A DNA stretch of 64,000 bases from JBHGBM01 sp041946965 (GTDB taxonomy: Bacteria; Acidobacteriota; Terriglobia; Bryobacterales; Bryobacteraceae). The notes under the pieces are model-generated. The model was not told where the DNA came from. It saw only the letters and a list, made by a program, of their open reading frames with translations, and did no database searches. Where the stretch lies: contig JBHGBM010000023.1 of NCBI GenBank assembly GCA_041946965.1, forward strand, positions 1 to 64,000. Direction: 5' to 3'. Of this stretch, positions 54,065-61,347 are shown piece after piece. Each line of letters begins with the position of its first letter. The first letter of the stretch is position 1. The translations under genes and the position numbers were made by a program.

Positions 54065-55608
54065 AACTCTCCGACATGTCCCGCCCGGACCGCGATCCGC
54101 TCGCCCAACTCGAGAAGCTCAAGTCGAAGCCGCTGCCCCGGCAGACGCGCGACGCCTACGAGTGCGGGCTCGACGACACCTGCGTGGTCAAAGTTCCGCA
54201 GCCCAAGTCCAAGGAAGAGGAGCGGGCGCTGGTGGCCGCGTTCGTTTCGGGCCTGGAAAAACTCTTCACGCGCGAGAATAACTGGACCTTCCTTCAGCCG
54301 CTGCTGCTTACCATGGAGCACTGTGCGCGCTGCCAGACCTGCTCGGAAGCCTGCCATATTTTCGAATCCAGCGGATATAACGAGCTGTACCGTCCCACCT
54401 ACCGCTCCGAAGTCATGCGGCGGCTTTACTACAAGTTCGTGAAGCGCGGCGGGTTGCTCTCGGCGTGGCAGCACGGCGATATCGAGCTGAACTGGCCGCT
54501 GGTGGCGCGGCTCATCGAGCTGGCCTACCGCTGCAACCTGTGCCGGCGCTGCGCGCAGACCTGCCCCATCGGCGCGGATAACGGCCTGGTGGCGCACGAG
54601 CTGCGCAAGCTGTTCAGCCAGGAGATGGGAATCGCGCCCAAGGAGATTCACGACAACGGCTCGATGCTCCAGCTCAAGGTGGGCTCCTCCACCGGCATGG
54701 GGCCTACGGTGGTGAAGGACAACATCGAGTTCATCGACGAGGACATTTCCGAGAAGACCGGCGTCAAAGTGGAGACTCCCTGGGACGTGGAGGGCGCCGA
54801 CGTCCTGCTCATCCACAACGCGGGCGAGATCCTGGCATGGCCGGAAAACCCGGCGGCGTTCGCGCTGGTGTTGAACGCGGCGGGTGTGAAGTGGACGCTC
54901 TCCTCGGAGCTGGCAGGCTACGATTCCATCAACTACGGACTGTGGTACGACGACGCGCAGTTCGCGCGCGTGGCGCTGAAGCACGTGGAGGCGGCGCGCA
55001 AGCTCAAGGCCAAGAAGATCGTACTGGGCGAGTGCGGCCATGCGCACAAGGCGCTGGCGGTGATCGCCGACCGGCTGCTGCCTCCGGACCTGAACATCCC
55101 GCGCGAGAGCTACATGACGCTGCTGCGCGACATCGTGGTGGGCGGAAAGCTCGATCTCGACCCCTCGCGCAACGATTTCCCGGTGACCCTGCACGACCCC
55201 TGCAACCTGGTCCGGCTCATGGGGGTGATCGAGCCGCAGCGCGAAATCGTGCGCGCCGTCTGCCCGCGCTTCCGCGAGATGGAGCCGCACGGGGTGGATA
55301 ATTACTGCTGCGGAGGTGGCTCGGGTTTCGCCATCATCAGCGGCGGTAATTTTCCCGACTGGCGCTTTAACGTATCCGGGCGGAAGAAGCTGGAACAGAT
55401 CCTCAACGCTTTCGCCGATTCGATGGATCCGGCGATTCCCAAGTACGTCTGCGCGCCGTGCTCCAACTGCAAGGGCCAGATCCGCGATATGCTTGCGTAT
55501 TACGACCTGTGGAACACGCACCGCATCCTCTACGGCGGCCTTATCGAGCTGGTGGTGAACGCCATGACTTCGGTCAACCCCGGTTTTGTCGACTGGGAGT
55601 GGCGCTGA
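54061..55608 (+). CDS. HmcF/DsrK-like CCG iron-sulfur protein
   Basis: 515 aa from the GTG at 54061, overlapping the previous stop and preceded by GGAGG; an ATG five codons later is an alternative. Two ferredoxin motifs, CARCQTCSEAC and CNLCRRCAQTC, are followed by GECGHAHKAL, HDPCNLVRLMG, NYCCGGGSGF and CAPCSNC, the ligands of heterodisulfide-reductase-type clusters. With the upstream cytochrome it forms a membrane redox pair that could add to the electron supply for sulfite or disulfide reduction. The substrate is unknown. Confidence 0.83.
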   Translation: MKLSDMSRPDRDPLAQLEKLKSKPLPRQTRDAYECGLDDTCVVKVPQPKSKEEERALVAAFVSGLEKLFTRENNWTFLQPLLLTMEHCARCQTCSEACHIFESSGYNELYRPTYRSEVMRRLYYKFVKRGGLLSAWQHGDIELNWPLVARLIELAYRCNLCRRCAQTCPIGADNGLVAHELRKLFSQEMGIAPKEIHDNGSMLQLKVGSSTGMGPTVVKDNIEFIDEDISEKTGVKVETPWDVEGADVLLIHNAGEILAWPENPAAFALVLNAAGVKWTLSSELAGYDSINYGLWYDDAQFARVALKHVEAARKLKAKKIVLGECGHAHKALAVIADRLLPPDLNIPRESYMTLLRDIVVGGKLDLDPSRNDFPVTLHDPCNLVRLMGVIEPQREIVRAVCPRFREMEPHGVDNYCCGGGSGFAIISGGNFPDWRFNVSGRKKLEQILNAFADSMDPAIPKYVCAPCSNCKGQIRDMLAYYDLWNTHRILYGGLIELVVNAMTSVNPGFVDWEWR

Positions 55609-56741
55609 GGCTCTGCGCCGCGCTGGCGGCGTTGGCGCTTGCGGCGGTCGCGGGCGAGGAGTGCACCACGGCGGTCATCGCCGGCCCGGCGGCCGAGGGC
55701 GGCAGACCCATCCTGTGGAAAAACCGCGACACGGAAGCGCTCTCGAACAAGGTCGTACTGGTGGACGAGAAGCCCTACCGCTATCTCGCGGTGGTGAACG
55801 CCGAAGACCCGTCCGGACGCGTGGCTTGGGGCGGGCTGAACGACCGGGGCTTCGCCATCATCAACTCGGTGGCCTACAACCTGCCGGCCAGGACCGGCGA
55901 GAACCAGAACTACGAGGGCATCGTCATGGCGGATGCCCTGCGCTCCTGCGCCACCGTGGACGATTTCGAGGCGTATCTCAAGCGCAACCTGGGCCGGCGG
56001 CTGGGGGTGCGCACGAACTTCTGTCTGATCGACGCACGCGGAGGGGCTTCGATCTTCGAGACGCACAACCACGGCTACAAACGGCTGGACGCCGGGGCAG
56101 GTTATCTGCTGAATACGAACTTCTCGCGCAGCGGCGAACTGGATAAGGGGCAGGGCTACCTGCGCTTCGATCGCGAAACCGCGCTGTTCGAAAAGGCGGG
56201 CGGGAACCTGACGCCCGCCTTCGTGCTTCAGGAGGTGGCGCGCGACCTCGGGCACACGCTGGAACATCATCCCGAGCGCAGCGAGTGGAAAAAACTGCCC
56301 GCCGGCCAGCCCTACTGGGTGCACTCGAACTACACCATCGACCGCCCGAGCACGGCGTCCGTCCTGCTGGTGCACGGTGAAACGCTTTGGGTGATGCTCG
56401 GGGAACCGGTGTGCTCGATCGCCGTGCCGCTGTGGGTGGCGGCCGGCGAGGTGCCGGCGGAGCTGAATGAGGGCAGAGAGGCGCCGCTCAGCCGCGAAGC
56501 CGGGCGGCTCAAGGCTCTGCTGCGGCCGCTCAAGGGGCACGACCGCTACGAATACCTGGACCTCACGAAGCTGGATAACGACGCCGGAACGGGCTGGCTG
56601 CCCGGAAACCTCGCCGTGGAGCGTGAGATTTTCGCGGAGACGGCCCGGTTCCTATCCAGCCGCCCCGCGCCCGCGGAGTTGGCCGCGTTCCAGCGCGGCA
56701 TGGCGGCGAAGGCGTTGGCGAGGCTAAGAGAGATCCGGTAA
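55599..56741 (+). CDS. Secreted C45/Ntn-hydrolase-like protein
   Basis: 380 aa from the GTG at 55599, overlapping the iron-sulfur gene by 10 bp; the signal peptide VALRLCAALAALALAAVAG follows directly. The mature part begins EECTTAVIAGPAAEGGRPIL and has LWKNRDTE, typical of the C45/acyl-CoA:6-APA acyltransferase-like Ntn hydrolases, where Cys becomes the N-terminal nucleophile. GGLNDRGFAIINSVAYNLPA fits the same fold. It should cleave an amide outside the cytoplasm. Its overlap with the redox operon may be positional only. Confidence 0.7.
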   Translation: MALRLCAALAALALAAVAGEECTTAVIAGPAAEGGRPILWKNRDTEALSNKVVLVDEKPYRYLAVVNAEDPSGRVAWGGLNDRGFAIINSVAYNLPARTGENQNYEGIVMADALRSCATVDDFEAYLKRNLGRRLGVRTNFCLIDARGGASIFETHNHGYKRLDAGAGYLLNTNFSRSGELDKGQGYLRFDRETALFEKAGGNLTPAFVLQEVARDLGHTLEHHPERSEWKKLPAGQPYWVHSNYTIDRPSTASVLLVHGETLWVMLGEPVCSIAVPLWVAAGEVPAELNEGREAPLSREAGRLKALLRPLKGHDRYEYLDLTKLDNDAGTGWLPGNLAVEREIFAETARFLSSRPAPAELAAFQRGMAAKALARLREIR

Positions 56742-56768
56742 GTCCGCGGGCTCTCGTTACTGAGGTTT

Positions 56769-58748
56769 ATGAAATCGGTACGATGGCCCATGCTGGGCCT
56801 GTTTCTGCTCAACGCCGCGCTGTGCCTGGTGTTCTTCCTGCCGGGGGAAGGCGTCTACCGCGACTCCATCGAATTGGGGTACGCCTCCATGGCCCGGTTC
56901 TTTGCCGCCCATCCAAATCCCTTTGGCTGGGTACCGCTCCAGTACGGCGGAATGCCGGCCCATCTCTGGTATCTCCCCCTCATCCCGTTTACAGGCGCGG
57001 CCCTCATCCGGCTGCTTCCCTTTCTGGAACCCTATTACGCCTACCGTCTTCTGATCGTGTCGCTGGCCTGTCTGGCGCCGGTCACGCTGTTCTACTTCGT
57101 CCACCGCTTCACCCGAGAGCGCCGATGGGCCGCGTTTGCCGCGCTGCTGTTCACGTTGGTCTCCTTCGGCTACGCCATCTTTCCCGCACTCGACTTCGAC
57201 CGCGGTTACAACACGATCCCCTGGCGGCTGCAAGTGCTGGTGAAATACGGGGAGGGCCCTCACAGCGCCGGCCTGATGCTCATCCCACTGGCGTTGGCGG
57301 CGCTGTGGCGCGCGGGGCAGGACTATCGCTTCCGGCGCTTCTTCCTGGCCGCCGTTTTGCTGGCCGCCGTTTGCCTCACTAACTGGATCGCCGCACTCTC
57401 TCTGGCGTGGTGCTGCCTGATGATGCTCGTCGCGTGGGGCGGTCTCCGGGCGCCGCGGCGCATCTTCATCCTCCGCTTACTGGGCGCCGCCGGGCTCGCC
57501 TACCTCCTTGCCGGTTTTTGGCTCACCCCCCGCTTCATCCGGACCACCGTGTTCAACTGGCCGGCCGATGCCATCAACTTCAAGCCTTCGGGCGCACAAG
57601 CCCTCATGATCCCGGGGCTGTGCGCCCTGGTCCTGGCCACCGCTTTCCTGCTCCGCCGTCAGGAACCGTACCTGCGTTTCACCGCCCTGTGCTTCCTGGG
57701 CTTTGCCTATGTCGCCTCGAGCCACTACTGGTTCGGACTCGACGTGGTGCCCGAAGCGCGCCGCTACGCCTTGGAAATGGAGATGTTCGGCTTCGTTTTC
57801 CTGGCGGAGCTGCTGCGCCGTCTGGCGAGTGCCGGACGGCCATGGCGGCGCGACCTGGCCCTGCTCGTCTGCGGCGCCGCCGCCGGCCTCGGCGCCTGGC
57901 AGGCAGGCGGTTTTGTGTTCCTCACCTGGGGCAGGCTCCAGCCGGTCAACCGCGATAACACGCCGGAATGGCGCATTGCCCGCAAACTGGACGAGTTGAA
58001 ACCCGAAGGCCGCGTAGCGGTCAGCGGCGGCACGCGTTTCCGCCTCAACGCCTGGTTCGACGTCGCCCAGTTGGGTGGCACCTTCGAAACCGGCCTCCGC
58101 AACCGTACGCCGCTCTGGACGCTCTACCAGTTGCGCAGCGGCATGGACAGCCCGCCGGAGCGCCGCGTCGAGGATGCGGCCCTGCTGATGCAGATGGCCG
58201 GTGTCCAATATGTCGCCATTCACGGGCCGCGCTCCCGGGAGTACTATCGCGACATCAAGGACGCCGCCCTGTTTGCGAAACAATGGGAGACTGTCTTTCG
58301 CGACGGCGAGGATGTCATCTATCGCCTGCCGTTCCGCGGCCTCGCCCACCTTGTCCGCCCCGGCGAACTGCCCCTGGAAAGGCCGATCGGCGCCAAGGTC
58401 CCCCTGGGCGAGCCTTATGTGCGGTCGCTCGCGGACCGATCGCGCCCGCTCCTTGCGGCGCGCTGGATTCAACCCGGCGAAATCGAAATCAGCGGGCCGG
58501 TTCCGGAGAACATGTGGGTTTCGCTCCTGGTCTCCTACGATGGCGGCTGGCGCGCTGAACAGGACGGCCGCCCTCTGGCCGTCGCGCAGGATGCCATCGA
58601 CCACATCCTGCTCCGGCCCGCCCCTTCAAGACATTCCGTCTTCCGCCTTCGCTACCATCCGACCCGCGAGCATCTGGCCATGACCGCCCTCAGCCTTCTG
58701 GCCTGGATCGGCTGCCTGGCCGTCCTCTGGCGGCGGCGAAGCGAATAG
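56769..58748 (+). CDS. Large multi-pass membrane protein, GT-C-like
   Basis: 659 aa. About ten to twelve helices occupy the first 390 residues, with a large loop after helix 1 containing YRDSIELGYASMARF, the position where GT-C glycosyltransferases keep an acidic catalytic residue. The C-terminal 250 residues are a soluble, mostly beta domain, with a final helix (ALSLLAWIGCLAVLW). Proteins of this layout are annotated as YfhO-like or 6-pyruvoyl-tetrahydropterin synthase-related membrane proteins; neither name is proven. It probably acts on lipid-linked sugars. Confidence 0.6.
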   Translation: MKSVRWPMLGLFLLNAALCLVFFLPGEGVYRDSIELGYASMARFFAAHPNPFGWVPLQYGGMPAHLWYLPLIPFTGAALIRLLPFLEPYYAYRLLIVSLACLAPVTLFYFVHRFTRERRWAAFAALLFTLVSFGYAIFPALDFDRGYNTIPWRLQVLVKYGEGPHSAGLMLIPLALAALWRAGQDYRFRRFFLAAVLLAAVCLTNWIAALSLAWCCLMMLVAWGGLRAPRRIFILRLLGAAGLAYLLAGFWLTPRFIRTTVFNWPADAINFKPSGAQALMIPGLCALVLATAFLLRRQEPYLRFTALCFLGFAYVASSHYWFGLDVVPEARRYALEMEMFGFVFLAELLRRLASAGRPWRRDLALLVCGAAAGLGAWQAGGFVFLTWGRLQPVNRDNTPEWRIARKLDELKPEGRVAVSGGTRFRLNAWFDVAQLGGTFETGLRNRTPLWTLYQLRSGMDSPPERRVEDAALLMQMAGVQYVAIHGPRSREYYRDIKDAALFAKQWETVFRDGEDVIYRLPFRGLAHLVRPGELPLERPIGAKVPLGEPYVRSLADRSRPLLAARWIQPGEIEISGPVPENMWVSLLVSYDGGWRAEQDGRPLAVAQDAIDHILLRPAPSRHSVFRLRYHPTREHLAMTALSLLAWIGCLAVLWRRRSE

Positions 58749-58803
58749 CGCCTGATCTACCGGGCTTCGCAGAATGAAGGGACGGATTCAGGTTGAGATG
58801 CGG

Positions 58804-58850
58804 CCCCGCCGCGCAGAAGCGTGGCGGGGGGAGCCGCTCTTGGGCGGCTC
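58804..58850 (+). terminator. Tandem GC hairpins after the membrane-protein gene
   Basis: CCCCGCCGCGC/GCGTGGCGGGG (58804-58829, one mismatch, loop AGAA) is followed by GAGCCGC/GCGGCTC (58831-58850, perfect). There is no T-run. They lie 55 bp after the stop codon at 58748 and may form a 3' stabiliser or a factor-dependent terminator. Confidence 0.45.
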
Positions 58851-59033
58851 AAAGGCCAGTGGGGAGGCCGGCAGCAGGGCGCTGTGGGCGGCGGGCGCCA
58901 GCGCCGGTTGTGGATCCTGACGCGCCCTTTTTGGTCAAAGGGAAGAGCGGCGTTCTCTGCGAAAAACAATTTACACTTCATTTGTTTTGCGATATGCTGG
59001 GACTGCTCTGGCACATCGAAGACGCGCGCACCC

Positions 59034-59498
59034 ATGGAAGCCACAGGCTATTTAACGCGCGATGAAATGGAACGCAGGCGGCTGGCGGCGGCCCAGCTCC
59101 TGATGAAAGGCCTGGCACAGGCCTCTGTAGCGCGGCAGTTCGGGGTCAGCCGTACCACGGCCTCGCGCTGGCGCAGGGCGCTGGACGGCAGCGGCATGGA
59201 AGGCTTGCGCAAACGGCGGGCCACGGGGCGGCCAAGCCGGTTGACTTCCGGCCAGCAGGATGAAATCGTGCGCATGTTCCAGGCTGGGCCGCGCACGTGG
59301 GGTTTCGACGCGGACCGGTGGACCACGGGGCGGCTGGCGCAGGCCATTTACCTGCGGTTCGGCATCCGCTACGACCCGGACCACGTGGGCCGCATCATGC
59401 ACCGGCTGGGGTTGCGCAAGCGCGAAACCGCGCCCGCGCCGGTTCCTTACGCGCCGGTAGTTTACGGTCCGCCGGCGAGTGGGATTTCCGCGCCGTAG
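59034..59498 (+). CDS. Helix-turn-helix protein resembling an IS630-type transposase N-terminus
   Basis: 154 aa from the ATG at 59034. The N-terminal part has an HTH (GLAQASVARQFGVSRTTASRW), followed by a winged-helix linker (RATGRPSRLTSGQQDEIVRM) and a second helical unit ending HVGRIMHRLGLRKRE, the arrangement of IS630/Tc1-type transposase DNA-binding regions. No DDE catalytic domain follows; the next 170 bp hold only a doubtful short frame. It is either a free regulator of this type or a truncated transposase. No terminal repeats were found. Confidence 0.6.
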   Translation: MEATGYLTRDEMERRRLAAAQLLMKGLAQASVARQFGVSRTTASRWRRALDGSGMEGLRKRRATGRPSRLTSGQQDEIVRMFQAGPRTWGFDADRWTTGRLAQAIYLRFGIRYDPDHVGRIMHRLGLRKRETAPAPVPYAPVVYGPPASGISAP

Positions 59499-59673
59499 CA
59501 CGGCCTTTCGGAACGCTGGTTTTCCCCGGGTGCGTTACTGCGCCCGTGGCACCGCTCATAGTACTTCCAGAGGCGGACGCATTTCGATTTCTTGCCTTAC
59601 GCCTGCCAGCGGAGGTTCAAGCACGGCTCCAGCAACATCTATCGCTGGACCCGCGGGAAGCATAGCCGCCCGG

Positions 59674-61053
59674 CTATCGCACCTTCACTTTCCCAGTAAT
59701 CACGCCATCGGGAACGTTGCCCGTCGTAGTGCTCGGAAACATCACGTCGGTGAAGAACATGCCATCGAAGTTGTTCGTCCAGTCCGACAGCATCTGGACA
59801 TAACCGAAGGGGCGCGACATGATGGGCTTCCTCAGCCAGTGGCCGCTCGGCAACCCGCGAAAATCGACAAACGCAAAAGGGTGGCCCGCGGCGTGGAACA
59901 ACGTTTCGAGGCTGCCGGCGGAAGGCGGTTCCAGGGTAACCGCTTGCGGCATCATCGGCGTTCCCCTTTGTCCCCGATAGGCGGTGAATCCGATGGTGTA
60001 GACCGCCTTGCCGAGTTGCTCGTGCAGCACCTGGCCCATGCTGACGGAATTTTTGTAGCTGAACTGCGGTGTCCGGGTGTCAACGCTGCTGAGGTTCCGC
60101 GCCACATGCACACTGCTGGCCCAGACAATAATCTTTTGGCCGGCGTACCACTCGTTCGCAAGCCACACCAGGTTCTCCGCCATTTTGAGATCGCGGAGCC
60201 CATAATTGGATGTCGCGCGCAGTTCCTCTAGTGTCGAGAGGTTCTGCAAGGTCTTGTGGAAGAATCGCATCTCGCGTTTATCTATGGCCGAGGCCGCCCT
60301 GTTGCGCAGAGCGGCGGCCAGCCTCTCGATAGCCGCCCGGTTCTTCTCCCGCTCCTCCTTCGCGGCCTTGTACACGCCCGCGTCCCGAAGTGCAGCTCTA
60401 AGATTCGTGATGGTTTTGCGGTCGCCGGGCGATGCGAGTGCGGGATCCAGGCGATCAAACAACTGAAACAGCCGTTTCGGGTATGACTCCACGCTGCCGC
60501 CGGCGCCAAGCCACCAGTACTGCATGTCAAACCCGGTCTGGCGAAGAGGCCGGCTGGTCCTCAGCGTGCAGCGAACGTATTCAAACAGCGGGACAAGCAG
60601 CCTGCCACGGCTCCATTGCCCGTAAATGCCCTGCTGGAACGCTTCCTGCGCCGGTAAGGCAGATGCAAGCGCGCGGTTCATTTCTTCGCATTCAAAGAAG
60701 CCGGACTCCCAAGCGAGCACGTCAAAACCCAGCTTTTCGTGCAGGAAGCGAACCAGCCTCGCCTTGGCGTAGAATGTGGCGCCGTCGCCGTGGCTTTGCT
60801 CACCAAGCTGGACAACCGTGGAGTCACCGATCATTCTCTTCAGCGGCATCAGATCGGCAAAATCATCGTCGTTCGGGTCGATTGAGCGAATCGACAGGGC
60901 GTCCCTCGACAGCTTCTTGTAAGGAGTGGCGTGTGACGGCTGCTGTGCGGCATCCAGGTTCACCGGTCCTGTCTGGGCTGTTACGGGCAACCCCATGACA
61001 CCGAGCACAATCAGCGGCCACTCGCATCTGGCCATAGACAATCGCTGAACCAC
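59674..61053 (-). CDS. Erythromycin-esterase-family protein
   Basis: 459 aa. The GTG at 61053 is chosen because GGAGGT lies seven bases upstream; an ATG at 61035 is the alternative. A signal segment (CEWPLIVLGVMGLPVTAQ) is followed by the family block VVQLGEQSHGDGATFYAKA, with the Glu and His of the EreA/EreB-type active site, and VLAWESGFFECEEMNRAL. IIVWASSVHVARN is the second conserved region. Most family members are not resistance enzymes, so macrolide hydrolysis should not be assumed; the export signal also argues for another substrate. Confidence 0.8.
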   Translation of the reverse strand: MVQRLSMARCEWPLIVLGVMGLPVTAQTGPVNLDAAQQPSHATPYKKLSRDALSIRSIDPNDDDFADLMPLKRMIGDSTVVQLGEQSHGDGATFYAKARLVRFLHEKLGFDVLAWESGFFECEEMNRALASALPAQEAFQQGIYGQWSRGRLLVPLFEYVRCTLRTSRPLRQTGFDMQYWWLGAGGSVESYPKRLFQLFDRLDPALASPGDRKTITNLRAALRDAGVYKAAKEEREKNRAAIERLAAALRNRAASAIDKREMRFFHKTLQNLSTLEELRATSNYGLRDLKMAENLVWLANEWYAGQKIIVWASSVHVARNLSSVDTRTPQFSYKNSVSMGQVLHEQLGKAVYTIGFTAYRGQRGTPMMPQAVTLEPPSAGSLETLFHAAGHPFAFVDFRGLPSGHWLRKPIMSRPFGYVQMLSDWTNNFDGMFFTDVMFPSTTTGNVPDGVITGKVKVR

Positions 61054-61173
61054 CGCGGACACCTCCTTCCCGACGCGCCTCCCAGCCAGTCAGCACACTC
61101 CCCCAGTCCAGGCCCGCTCTGACCATCACGCGCGAGATTCAGCCTGGCTGAGCCGATGATAACGCGACTGGAG

Positions 61174-61282
61174 CCACAGCGCAGGCGGCAGGACATGCCC
61201 AACGCGGAAGGAGCATGGCAGCTCCCGGCGGATCATGACTCTGCCGTCGCTTGTCGGGCATGTCCTGCTCCCTGCTCTGTGG
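61174..61282. repeat. Imperfect long inverted repeat, MITE-like
   Basis: The left arm (61174-61200) and right arm (61256-61282) are inverted copies of about 27 bases: the inner 13 (GCAGGACATGCCC against GGGCATGTCCTGC) are perfect and the outer part has small mismatches. The 55-base interior contains a second small palindrome (GGAGC ... GCTCC). It lies in a gap of about 290 bp between the receptor gene and the esterase-like gene, with no coding frame. It could be a small non-autonomous element or a structured 3' region. Confidence 0.5.
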
Positions 61283-61347
61283 CTGCCCTCCGTCCGTCTC
61301 AGGTCTGGAACCCGGCCGATTCCGAGCCTTGAGAAGAACGCCCCATA

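Noticed and set aside
59499..59673. Short frame ending LQQHLSLDPREA after the HTH gene, as a transposase remnant
   Set aside because: No DDE motif or terminal repeats could be seen and the frame is too short to judge.
59674..61053. Macrolide resistance gene
   Set aside because: The family match to erythromycin esterase is good, but most members have no shown resistance role and this one carries a signal peptide; resistance is not claimed.
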